NCBI RefSeq assembly: GCF_040149665.1
Contig: NZ_JBEFLP010000001.1
Span: 1,426,001-1,490,000 of the forward strand
Direction: 5' to 3'
DNA from: Sulfitobacter sp. HNIBRBA3233
GTDB lineage: Bacteria; Pseudomonadota; Alphaproteobacteria; Rhodobacterales; Rhodobacteraceae
DNA length: 64,000 nucleotides
Shown here: positions 7,889-15,790 of the stretch, piece after piece
How the letters are laid out: each line of letters begins with the position of its first letter
How positions within the stretch are numbered: position 1 is the first letter of the stretch
The notes under the pieces: model-generated
Databases searched by the model: none
What the model was told of the DNA's origin: nothing
Seen by the model: the letters and a program-made list of their open reading frames with translations, nothing else
Made by a program: the position numbers and the translations under genes

Positions 7889-8779
7889 TTATCCCTTCAC
7901 GGAACCGGCGGTCAGACCGCGGATGAAATATTTGCCGGCGACGACATAGACCAGAAGCGTCGGCAGGGCGGCGATGATCGCTGCGGCCATGTCGACGTTG
8001 TATTCCTTCACGCCGGTGGTCGAATTGACGATGTTGTTGAGCGCGACCGTCACCGGCTGCGTCCCCGCCTGGCTGAACGACACACCGAAGAGGAAATCGT
8101 TCCAGATCTGCGTGAACTGCCAGATGACCGTAACCACGATGATCGGCAGCGAGAGCGGCAGGAAGATCGACCAGAAGATGCGGAAAAATCCCGCCCCGTC
8201 GACCTTGGCCGCCTTGGTCAGCTCGGACGGGATCGACACGTAATAATTGCGGAAGAACAGCGTGGTAAATCCAAGGCCATAGATCACGTGGACAAAGATC
8301 AGGCCCGGGATCGTGCCCGCGACACCCATCAGCCCCAGCATCCGCGCCATCGGCAGCAGGACCACCTGAAACGGGATGAAACAGCCAAACAGCATCAGCG
8401 AGAAGATGATGTTCGCCCCGCGAAAGCGCCACTGCGCCACGACAAATCCGTTCAGCGCACCCAGAAGCGTCGATATCGCCACCCCTGGAACCGCGATCAG
8501 GACCGAGTTCCAGAAATAGGGGCGCATCCCTTCGCATTGCACGCCGGTACAGGCGCCCGACCATGCGGTGGCCCATGCATCGAAGGTAATCTCGCGCGGC
8601 AGGGCGATCAGGTCGCCCGTGCGGATCTCTTCCAGGCTTTTGAGCGATGTCGTGACCATCACGAAAAGCGGCATCAAGTAGAACAGCGCGAAGAGACCCA
8701 GCAGCAGGTAGAGGATCCAGCGCAGGATCACCTTGCCGGTGCGGCGCTCCGATCGGGTGGCGAGTGCGGCATCAGTCAT
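7889..8779 (-). CDS. gtsC: Carbohydrate ABC transporter permease (GtsC/AglG type)
   Basis: A 296-residue inner-membrane permease with about six transmembrane segments. It begins with a cytosolic basic region, then TM1 ILRWILYLLLGLFALFYLMP. The EAA loop, which docks on the ATPase, lies at ELTKAAKVDGAGFFRIFWSI (about 190-210). The large second periplasmic loop contains two cysteines (GACTGVQCEGM), a feature of this sugar-importer subgroup. The ATG at 8779 is chosen over GTG 8782 because GAGGA lies about 8 nt before it. The gene overlaps the end of gtsB by 8 bp, showing translational coupling. Confidence 0.88.
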   Translation of the reverse strand: MTDAALATRSERRTGKVILRWILYLLLGLFALFYLMPLFVMVTTSLKSLEEIRTGDLIALPREITFDAWATAWSGACTGVQCEGMRPYFWNSVLIAVPGVAISTLLGALNGFVVAQWRFRGANIIFSLMLFGCFIPFQVVLLPMARMLGLMGVAGTIPGLIFVHVIYGLGFTTLFFRNYYVSIPSELTKAAKVDGAGFFRIFWSIFLPLSLPIIVVTVIWQFTQIWNDFLFGVSFSQAGTQPVTVALNNIVNSTTGVKEYNVDMAAAIIAALPTLLVYVVAGKYFIRGLTAGSVKG

Positions 8780-9644
8780 CACGCGTCCTCAACTCGGAAT
8801 ATAGGTAGGGTACGACGATGGCGAAAACGACCATCATCATGACCATTGCCGAACTGGCCGCCTGCCCGATATCGCCGCGCGAAAACGCCATGGCGTACAT
8901 GTAGGTGGCGGGCAGATCGGTGGCATAGCCCGGCCCGCCGCCCGTCAGGGCGATCACCAGATCGAAGCTCTTGATGGCGAGGTGGCTCAGCACGATGAAG
9001 GCGGACAGGAAAATTGGCGCCATGGAGGGTAGGATGATCGCCGTATAGACGCGCCATGTGGGAATGCCGTCGACCTGCGCGGCCTTGATGATCTCGCCGT
9101 CCACGGACCGCAACCCGGCCAGAAACAGCGCCATGACGAAACCCGAGCTCTGCCAGATGGCCGCCAGCACGATGGTATAGATCGCCATATCCGGATCGAC
9201 GAGCCAGTCGAACTCGAAGGTCTCGAAACCCCAGCCCTGCACGGTCTTCTCGATCCCCAGACCGGGGTTGAGGATCCATTTCCACGCTGTGCCCGTCACG
9301 ATCATCGACAGCGCCATGGGGTAGAGATAGATCGTTCGGAGCGCGCCTTCGGTGCGGATGTTCTGATCCAGCAGGATCGCCAGAACCAACCCCAGCACCA
9401 TCGCGATAACGATGAACAGCGCGCCGAAAATGAACAGGTTGTTCAGCGCCGTGTCCCACCGCGGGGACGCAAACAGCCGATCATACTGGATCAGCCCCTC
9501 GATCTCGTAGCGCGGCATCAGCCGCGAGCGTGTCAGCGACACCCAGGCCGTCCAGCCGATAAATCCGTAGACGAAAACCAGCACGGCAATGAACGACGGT
9601 GCCAGCACCAGTTTCGGCGTGTTCTCTTCGAGCCATTTGGTCAT
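8772..9644 (-). CDS. gtsB: Carbohydrate ABC transporter permease (GtsB/AglF type)
   Basis: A 290-residue permease, partner of GtsC. About six transmembrane segments are visible, starting LVLAPSFIAVLVFVYGFIGW after a short cytosolic tail (MTKWLEENTPK). The EAA loop is EIIKAAQVDGIPTWRVYTAI (about 195-215), and the ending LVIALTGGGPGYATDLPATYMY is typical of MalF-type sugar permeases. The ATG at 9644 is preceded by GAAGGGA. The upstream gene is gtsA, 63 bp away, and the gap contains a stable hairpin that may lower permease expression relative to the binding protein. Confidence 0.88.
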   Translation of the reverse strand: MTKWLEENTPKLVLAPSFIAVLVFVYGFIGWTAWVSLTRSRLMPRYEIEGLIQYDRLFASPRWDTALNNLFIFGALFIVIAMVLGLVLAILLDQNIRTEGALRTIYLYPMALSMIVTGTAWKWILNPGLGIEKTVQGWGFETFEFDWLVDPDMAIYTIVLAAIWQSSGFVMALFLAGLRSVDGEIIKAAQVDGIPTWRVYTAIILPSMAPIFLSAFIVLSHLAIKSFDLVIALTGGGPGYATDLPATYMYAMAFSRGDIGQAASSAMVMMMVVFAIVVPYLYSELRTRDD

Positions 9645-9667
9645 GGGATTGGTCCCTTCGGGGGAAA

Positions 9668-9698
9668 TCTCCGCCCGGCGCAAACCACCGGACGGAGA
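9668..9698 (-). terminator. Hairpin between binding-protein and permease genes (attenuator or mRNA stabiliser)
   Basis: On the minus strand TCTCCGTCCGG pairs with CCGGGCGGAGA (10 Watson-Crick pairs and one G-U in RNA) around a 9-nt loop. No clear T-run follows. Intercistronic hairpins at this place in ABC operons often keep the periplasmic protein message in excess. Confidence 0.55.
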
Positions 9699-9707
9699 GG
9701 GCCGTGA

Positions 9708-10949
9708 TCACATGCTGTTGGCGACCGCGTCGGCCAGCATCTGCACCGCTTCATCCGAGGACATGTCGGAGTTGAAATGCGCCGTCACCACGTCGGTGAT
9801 CGCACCCGCCTGCGCGCCGCGCAGCGCCATGCCGTGCGCATAGCTTGGCAACAGCGAACCGCTGTCGGAGCTTGCGGTCATGTCAGCCGAGGAAAGCTCT
9901 GCACATTGGTCGAATTTCTCTAGCGACACATCGGTGCGCGCGGGGATCGAGCCCTTGTTGAGGTTGAACACCTCCTGGAAGTTCTTGCCGACGACCAGTT
10001 CGGCCAGCAGTTCCTGACCGGCCCGCTTGTCGTCACCTTCGACTTCGAACATCGCGAAGCTGTCGACGTTATAGAGGAACCCTTCACCCGGCGTGGAGGC
10101 ACAGAGGAAATCCTCGCCCGGCACCTTGCCTGCGGCTGTGAATTCGCCCTTGGCCCAGTCGCCCATGATCTGGAACGCCGCTTCGCCGTTCATGACCATC
10201 GCGGTGGCAAGGTTCCAGTCGCGGCCCGAGAAGTTGTCATCGACATAGCCGCGCATCTTGCGCATCTGGTCGAAGACCGCCTTCATCTCGTCGGATTTCA
10301 GCGTGTCCATATCGAGATCGACAAAGGCCTTGCGGTAGCCTTCGGGCCCCAGAATGCCCAGTGCCACGGCTTCGAAAATGGTCGCGTCCTGCCATGCCTG
10401 ACCACCGTGTGCCAACGGCGTGATGCCAGCGGCCTGAAGCGTGTCTGCGGCTGCGTTGAACGCGTCCCACGTAGTCGGCATCTCGATGCCGTTCGCCTCG
10501 AGCACATCCGCGTTGGCCCAGATCCAGTCGACGCGGTGCACGTTCACAGGTGCGGCGCACCATGTGCCCTCGCATTTCATGTGGCTGGCGATGGATTCGG
10601 GCAGCACCTCGGCCCAGTTCTGCGCTTCCGCGACATTCGAGATATCGGCCAGAACGCCCTCTTCGTACCATTCCTGAATGGCCGGGCCCTTCAGCTGCAC
10701 CGCTGTCGGCGCGTTGCCGGACAGGACCCGCGCACGCAGCGCGGTCATCGCGGCATCGCCGCCCCCACCCGCAACGGGCATGTCGGTCCAGGTGCCGCCG
10801 TTGGCCGCGAATTCTTCTTGCAGAACGGCGACGGATTTCGCCTCGCCACCGGATGTCCAGTAATGCAGAACCTCGGCCTGAGGTTCAGCATGGGCAAGGG
10901 TCGCGCCAAGCGCCAGCGCGGAAGCCGCGCCTGTCAAATAGATCTTCAT
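9708..10949 (-). CDS. gtsA: Sugar ABC transporter periplasmic binding protein (GtsA-like)
   Basis: A 413-residue extracellular solute-binding protein of family 1. Residues 1-23 (MKIYLTGAASALALGATLAHA) are a signal peptide. The mature N-terminus EVLHYWTSGGEAKSV, then MPVAGGGGDAAMTALRARVLSGNAPTA, GPAIQEWYEEG, and APVNVHRVDWIW and LAHGGQAWQDA match the glucose/mannose-type GtsA group of Pseudomonas and relatives more closely than alpha-glucoside AglE. The ATG at 10949 has GGGAGGAT directly upstream and creates the signal peptide, so a longer frame is rejected. First gene of the gtsABCD operon, divergent from a two-component system across a 211-bp spacer. Confidence 0.87.
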   Translation of the reverse strand: MKIYLTGAASALALGATLAHAEPQAEVLHYWTSGGEAKSVAVLQEEFAANGGTWTDMPVAGGGGDAAMTALRARVLSGNAPTAVQLKGPAIQEWYEEGVLADISNVAEAQNWAEVLPESIASHMKCEGTWCAAPVNVHRVDWIWANADVLEANGIEMPTTWDAFNAAADTLQAAGITPLAHGGQAWQDATIFEAVALGILGPEGYRKAFVDLDMDTLKSDEMKAVFDQMRKMRGYVDDNFSGRDWNLATAMVMNGEAAFQIMGDWAKGEFTAAGKVPGEDFLCASTPGEGFLYNVDSFAMFEVEGDDKRAGQELLAELVVGKNFQEVFNLNKGSIPARTDVSLEKFDQCAELSSADMTASSDSGSLLPSYAHGMALRGAQAGAITDVVTAHFNSDMSSDEAVQMLADAVANSM

Positions 10950-11074
10950 GGTATCCTCCCAGATAAGCGTGCCATTTTGGGCACTGCTTCGGACGAGTCT
11001 GCCCAATCCCCATGCACCGCGCAACGCCCGCATGACGCGAAGCCGGCGGTTGGCGCAAGATTTTCGGCGCTTTC

Positions 11075-11120
11075 GTTACAGGCTGTTACACTTGACGGAT
11101 ACGGGCGCCGACCTGTTACA
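11075..11120. promoter_or_regulatory. Three helically phased GTTACA repeats (likely response-regulator binding site)
   Basis: GTTACA occurs at 11075-11080, 11085-11090 and 11115-11120. Start-to-start distances are 10 and 30 bp, i.e. whole helical turns. They lie between gtsA and the OmpR-type regulator gene, 41-86 bp before the regulator's ATG. OmpR-family regulators bind such direct repeats, so this is the likely operator of the adjacent two-component system. Confidence 0.6.
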
Positions 11121-11160
11121 TGGCGCGGCGCCGGAATGGCCGCACAGGCAGGGGACGACA

Positions 11161-11898
11161 ATGGCGATTCCACGTATTCTGGTGGTCGATGACGACCCCG
11201 AGATGCGCGATATGATGGTGCAGTACCTCCGGAAACACGGCCATATTGCCCTGCCCGCCGACACCGAAGCGGGCGTGCGGGCGCATCTGGCGGACGGGCG
11301 CATCGACCTTATCCTGCTCGACGTGATGCTGGGCGACGAGAACGGGCTGGACATCTGCCAGAGCCTGAGGCGCGAACAGGATGTGCCGATCATCATGGTC
11401 TCGGCGCAGTCGGCCGACCACCACCGGATGGCGGGATACGAAAGGGGCGCGGACGATTATGTCGCCAAACCGTTCAATCCCGATCTGCTGCTCGCGCGGG
11501 TTCGTGCGGTACTGTCGCGCGCGCGCCGTTCGTCCTCTCTGGCGTACCGGAGGCGCACACAGACCTTCCGCTTCGGCGGATGGACGTACGACGGCAAGCG
11601 TGACGAGGCGATCTCGCCCCAGGGGTATCAGGTCTCGCTCTCGCGGCGCGAGACGGGGCTGTTGAAAGTGCTGCTGGCCAATCCGCATATCCCCCTCACC
11701 CGCGAGGAGATCGCGACCGCGCTTGACGTGACCGGCAGCGACGGCGCGACAGAGGCCAGCGGGCGCGCCATAGACGTGCTGGTCGGGCGCCTGCGGTCCA
11801 AGATCGAAACCGATCCCAAAGCGCCCGAGATGATCCGCACCGAACGCGGGATCGGCTATGTCATGGCCGTCGATATCGACACCAGCGACGATCCATGA
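11161..11898 (+). CDS. OmpR-family two-component response regulator
   Basis: A 245-residue DNA-binding response regulator. The receiver domain (about 1-120) has the acidic pocket VVDDDPEM, phospho-acceptor Asp in LILLDVMLGDENGLD, and Lys in DDYVAKPFNPDLLLARV. The C-terminal winged-helix domain (about 150-240) ends DVLVGRLRSKIETDPKAPEMIRTERGIGYVM. The ATG at 11161 is chosen because it opens the receiver fold and follows AGGGGAC. The histidine kinase gene starts within its stop codon (ATGA), so the two are coupled. Its position opposite gtsA and the phased repeats ahead of it suggest that it controls sugar uptake, as GltR does in Pseudomonas; this is inference. Confidence 0.9.
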   Translation: MAIPRILVVDDDPEMRDMMVQYLRKHGHIALPADTEAGVRAHLADGRIDLILLDVMLGDENGLDICQSLRREQDVPIIMVSAQSADHHRMAGYERGADDYVAKPFNPDLLLARVRAVLSRARRSSSLAYRRRTQTFRFGGWTYDGKRDEAISPQGYQVSLSRRETGLLKVLLANPHIPLTREEIATALDVTGSDGATEASGRAIDVLVGRLRSKIETDPKAPEMIRTERGIGYVMAVDIDTSDDP

Positions 11899-13328
11899 CC
11901 CACCCTCTGCGCCTGAGCCAGCTGGCAGTTCTGTGGGTCACCGCCGCGATGCTGGCGGGCGTTCTGAGCGCGACGCTCTGGTACCGGTCCGCGCAGGCGT
12001 GGAACAGCCATCTGACCGACGCCTACGAGGCGGGCTTTCGCGTGTTCGAAGCGCTGCGCAGCGGGGCGGATCCGGGCATGGGTCTGAACGTATCCCCCCT
12101 GCCCCCCGACCTTGCCACGCTGGCCGAAGCGGGCGCGTTCGACCGCCTACCCGGCGCACCGCAGCCCGCGTTCATCACCCTGCTGTCGTTGCAATCCGAC
12201 AGCGGCGGGGTGCAGATCGGTGTCGTCTCGGACAAGCTTCGCTATCCCGTGGCGGATATCCGGTCGGGCACCGCGCGGTCTGCCGCCGCAGAACTGGCAG
12301 ATCTCACACGGCTTTTCGCGACCTATTGCAGCGATCCGATCCTCTACGCCCGGCTGGGGCGCGGCGCGTGGACCCGCGTGGACGGCACGGCGCTCTGGGG
12401 CTGCGCTGCGGCGCCGAAGGACTGGCGGCTCGTGGCGGCGGGCCTTGCCGTTCTCGCCCTCGCGGCCATCGTCACCCATATCGGCAACACCACTGCCGCC
12501 TTCGACACCTTCGCGCGCGCCCTGCGCATGCGCCAGCGGCTGGGCGGGCCCGACAGCTACGACGCGAACGGCCCCGCCGAACTGCGCGACATCGTTGCCG
12601 CCGTAAACAGCTATCTGGGGGCCGAGCGCGACCAGCTGGCCCGCCGCGCGGGCGTCCTTTCGGGGGTGAGCCACGATCTCGGCACGCCTGCCACCAGACT
12701 GCGCCTGCGGGCCGCCCTGATCGAAGACGCCGACCTGCGCCGCAAGCTTGAGGCGGATATCGACCGGATGACAGGGCTGATCGACAGCGTGCTGACCTAC
12801 ACCCGCGCCGAAACCAGTGGCGAAACCGCGCGCGAGCTGTCGTTGACCTCTCTGCTGGACGCGATTGTCGAAGACTACCGCGATACCGGTGCGGCGGTGT
12901 CCCTGCGCGCGCCTCGCGACACCGTTGTCAGCGGCGCGCCGTCGATTTTCGGGGCCGCGCGGGGCCACGCCACCCTTTCAGGCGACCGCCAGATCATCGT
13001 GACAGGCCGTCCGATCGCGCTGGAACGTGCCGTGTCTAACCTGGTGGACAACGCGCTGAAATACGGACGCCGCGCAACTGTCGGCTGGGAATCCACCGCC
13101 GATACGGCAACGATACTGGTCGAGGACGAAGGCACGGATGTATCGGCGGCAGAGGTCGAAAGCCTGATCGACCCTTTCAAACGCGGCGACGGTGTCGAGG
13201 CGGTCGACGGCCACGGTCTGGGGCTGACCATCGTTGCGACCATCGCACAGCTGCACAGCGGCACATTGCGGTTCGAGGATACCCAGCACGGGCTGCGCGC
13301 GCGCCTGACGATCCGGCGCACCGGCTAG
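11895..13328 (+). CDS. Membrane sensor histidine kinase
   Basis: A 477-residue sensor kinase. TM1 is AVLWVTAAMLAGVLSATLWY (about 11-30), a periplasmic sensor region of about 145 residues follows, and TM2 is VAAGLAVLALAAIVTHIG (about 181-198). A HAMP-like linker leads to the phospho-acceptor His260 in GVSHDLGTPATRLRLRAAL. The ATPase domain has N-box VDNALKYGRR, and G2-type motif GHGLGLTIVATIAQLHSG near the C-terminus. The overlap ATGA with the response regulator makes them a cognate pair. The periplasmic region carries two cysteines (YCSDP and WGCAAAP), which could form a disulfide. Ligand unknown; sugar sensing is suggested by context. Confidence 0.9.
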   Translation: MTHPLRLSQLAVLWVTAAMLAGVLSATLWYRSAQAWNSHLTDAYEAGFRVFEALRSGADPGMGLNVSPLPPDLATLAEAGAFDRLPGAPQPAFITLLSLQSDSGGVQIGVVSDKLRYPVADIRSGTARSAAAELADLTRLFATYCSDPILYARLGRGAWTRVDGTALWGCAAAPKDWRLVAAGLAVLALAAIVTHIGNTTAAFDTFARALRMRQRLGGPDSYDANGPAELRDIVAAVNSYLGAERDQLARRAGVLSGVSHDLGTPATRLRLRAALIEDADLRRKLEADIDRMTGLIDSVLTYTRAETSGETARELSLTSLLDAIVEDYRDTGAAVSLRAPRDTVVSGAPSIFGAARGHATLSGDRQIIVTGRPIALERAVSNLVDNALKYGRRATVGWESTADTATILVEDEGTDVSAAEVESLIDPFKRGDGVEAVDGHGLGLTIVATIAQLHSGTLRFEDTQHGLRARLTIRRTG

Positions 13329-13340
13329 CACAGTCCGGCG

Positions 13341-15581
13341 TCAGTACTGCTCGCGCAGATAGGCCATCACGGAGCTGCGTACCGACATGTCGCCGCGTTC
13401 GCGTGCCGCTTCGATGACCGCGCGTACCTCTTGCAGATCGCAGCGCCGCAGCAGGCTTTTCACCGGCCCGATAGAGGCGGGCCGCATCGACAACTGCCGG
13501 AAACCGATCGCGGCGAAACAGAGGGCCTCCACTGGACGGCCCGCGTCCTCGCCACAGAACGACAGTGGCGTTTGCGTCTCGTTGCAGCGCGCGACGATAT
13601 TTTCAAGGAAGGTCAGGAAGCTGACGTTCAGCGTGTCATAACGCTTGCGCACCCTTTCGTTCTCGCGGTCGGCGGCGAAGAAGAACTGCTTCAGGTCGTT
13701 ACCGCCGATCGACAGGAAATCGACCTCTTCGAAAAACTTGCGCGGGGCGTAGGCCAGCGACGGCGTCTCGAGCATCGCGCCCACGTCGATTTTCGACGGC
13801 AGCTTGTGGCCCAGCCGCGCCTCGATCTCCAGCGTCCGGTCGACCTCGGCGCGCGCGGCGCGGTATTCCTCGAACTGGGCGACGAAGGGGAACATCACGG
13901 TCAGCGGTCCGCCTTTGGCGGCACGGAAAAGCGCCTGCAGCTGCATGCGCATGATACCGGGCTTGTCCAGCCCCACGCGGATCGCGCGCCAGCCCAAGGC
14001 GGGGTTCGGTTCCTCATTGGGCTTCATGTAGGGAAGCACCTTGTCCGACCCGATATCGAGCGTGCGGAACACCACGCGCTTGCCCTGCGCGGCATCCAGA
14101 ACACGGGCGTAAAGCGCGCTCAGCTCGGACCGGCGGGGCATGTGGTTGCGGATCAGAAATTGCAGTTCGGTGCGGAACAGACCCACACCTTCGGCGCCGG
14201 ACCCGCTCAGCGACGGCAGGTCTGCCATCAGGCCCGCGTTCATGTGAAGGCCGATGACGCTGCCGCATTTCGTCTCTGCCGGTTTGTCACGGATCGAGGC
14301 ATAGCGCTCCTGCGCTGCTGCCTGCATCGCGATCTTGTCGCGGAACGCCGTGGCGACGTTGTCTTCGGGCCGCAGGTGCACGATGCCCTGCTCGCCGTCG
14401 ACCATCACGTGATCGCCGTTCAGCGCCTCGAGCGTGACGCGGCCCGCGTTCACGATCAGTGGAATGGCCAGCGCCCGCGCGACGATCGCGGCGTGGCTGC
14501 CGACTGATCCGTTCTCGAGGATGATGCCCTTCAGGCTGCGCCCGTATTCCAGCAATTCCGCCGGGCCGATATTGGTCGCCACCAGAATCGGGTCTGGCGG
14601 CATTTCGGCGCCGGTGTCACGCCCCTGCCCGGTCAGGATGCGCAGCAGGCGGTTGGACAGATCGTCCAGATCGCTCAGGCGTTCGCGCAGATAGGCATCC
14701 GATGCCTGTCCCATCCGCGCGCGGGCCAGCGACTGTTCCTTTTCCACCGCCGCTTCCGCGGACAGGCCTTGGGTGATGTCGGCCTGCATCCGCTGCATCC
14801 AGCTTTTGGAGTTGGCGAACATCCGGTAGGTTTCGATGACCTGCCGCTGGTCCTTGTCGCCGACCGAGAGCGTCAGCATCTGGTCGACACTCAGCCGCAG
14901 CGTATCCACCGCCTCGATCAGGCGCTGGCTTTCGCGATCGGGGTCGTCGGCGATGGGATTCGACACGACAACCCTCGGATCGTGCAGCCAGACATGGCCT
15001 TCGGCCACACCCTCCTGCGCAACAGTGCCGCGGATCATCACCGGCTGCGAGTGCCGCGCCGACATCGCGGCGCCCTCGCCGACGAAGGCGCCAAGCTCGG
15101 TCATTTCCGCCAGCACCATCGCTACCACTTCGAGGGCATAGACCTCGTCGGCGCTGAATTCACGGGCTTCCTTGGACTGTACGACCAGAACGCCCAGCAT
15201 CTCGCCCAGCCGCTGGATCGGCACGCCGAGGAAGCTGGAATAGATCTCCTCCCCGGTCTCGGGCATGTAGCGGAAACCCTTCGCCTGCGGCGCGTCGGGC
15301 GTGTTGATGACCCGCTTGCGGCGCGCCACACGGCCCACAAGGCCCTCGCCCATCTTCATCCGTGTCTGGTGAACCGCGTCTTTCTTCAGACCTTCGGTCG
15401 CGCAAAGCTCCAGCGTGTTCTCGTCGCGGAACAGGTAGATCGAACACACCTCGCACCCCATCGAGGTCGCGATCAGATGCGTGATCTTGTCCAGCCGCGC
15501 CTGCCCAGCGTCGTCGCCTGCCATGGCATCGCGCAGGCGGCCAAGCAGCTTTCGGCTATCGCTCTCTGTCCGTTCCGCCAT
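13341..15581 (-). CDS. ptsP: Phosphoenolpyruvate-protein phosphotransferase PtsP (EI-Ntr)
   Basis: A 746-residue Enzyme I of the nitrogen-related phosphotransferase system, which passes phosphate from PEP to NPr and regulates metabolism instead of importing sugar. Residues about 15-165 form a GAF domain (MGCEVCSIYLFRDENTLELCATEGL), the mark of PtsP. The phospho-His is near residue 363 in GSVGSHAAIVARALAIP, and the PEP-binding barrel has FRTEL..., DIGSDKVLPY, LSIGGNDLKQFFFA (an N for the T usual in EI) and the catalytic Cys near 676 in LSFCGEDAGRP. GGGAAG precedes the ATG. It lies downstream of lysC on the same strand, a frequent order in Rhodobacterales, but a palindrome at 15744-15774 separates them. 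Confidence 0.94.
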   Translation of the reverse strand: MAERTESDSRKLLGRLRDAMAGDDAGQARLDKITHLIATSMGCEVCSIYLFRDENTLELCATEGLKKDAVHQTRMKMGEGLVGRVARRKRVINTPDAPQAKGFRYMPETGEEIYSSFLGVPIQRLGEMLGVLVVQSKEAREFSADEVYALEVVAMVLAEMTELGAFVGEGAAMSARHSQPVMIRGTVAQEGVAEGHVWLHDPRVVVSNPIADDPDRESQRLIEAVDTLRLSVDQMLTLSVGDKDQRQVIETYRMFANSKSWMQRMQADITQGLSAEAAVEKEQSLARARMGQASDAYLRERLSDLDDLSNRLLRILTGQGRDTGAEMPPDPILVATNIGPAELLEYGRSLKGIILENGSVGSHAAIVARALAIPLIVNAGRVTLEALNGDHVMVDGEQGIVHLRPEDNVATAFRDKIAMQAAAQERYASIRDKPAETKCGSVIGLHMNAGLMADLPSLSGSGAEGVGLFRTELQFLIRNHMPRRSELSALYARVLDAAQGKRVVFRTLDIGSDKVLPYMKPNEEPNPALGWRAIRVGLDKPGIMRMQLQALFRAAKGGPLTVMFPFVAQFEEYRAARAEVDRTLEIEARLGHKLPSKIDVGAMLETPSLAYAPRKFFEEVDFLSIGGNDLKQFFFAADRENERVRKRYDTLNVSFLTFLENIVARCNETQTPLSFCGEDAGRPVEALCFAAIGFRQLSMRPASIGPVKSLLRRCDLQEVRAVIEAARERGDMSVRSSVMAYLREQY

Positions 15582-15743
15582 ATTCTTCCCGATTGCTCGT
15601 GCGACACTCTTTATAGCGTCTCTACCCGTATTTGGGGAGGGTGAACAGCAAAGGGTGTCCCGACAGGGTTACGAATAGGGCACAGCACTTGCCCGCGCCG
15701 CAGATTTAGGCACGCCAAACCGGCGACCGGCGCCATATACAAT

Positions 15744-15774
15744 TAATGCGTCAAATTAACTTTACGACGCATTA
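15744..15774. repeat. AT-rich inverted repeat between lysC and ptsP
   Basis: TAATGCGTC (15744-15752) and GACGCATTA (15766-15774) are perfect inverted repeats with a 13-nt AT-rich spacer. It lies 17 bp after lysC and 163 bp before ptsP. It could be a lysC terminator hairpin (no T-run) or an operator for ptsP. Confidence 0.55.
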
Positions 15775-15790
15775 CGTTGATATATTTGAA

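Noticed and set aside
5932-7926. 664-codon frame running across the FGE gene and antisense to the sugar ABC ATPase
   Set aside because: Joins out-of-frame FGE codons with the antisense of the ATPase gene; no family features, and both real genes are certain.
15743-15760. CtrA full site TTAA-N7-TTAAC
   Set aside because: TTAA and TTAAC are present but separated by nine bases, not seven; better explained as part of the AT-rich palindrome region.
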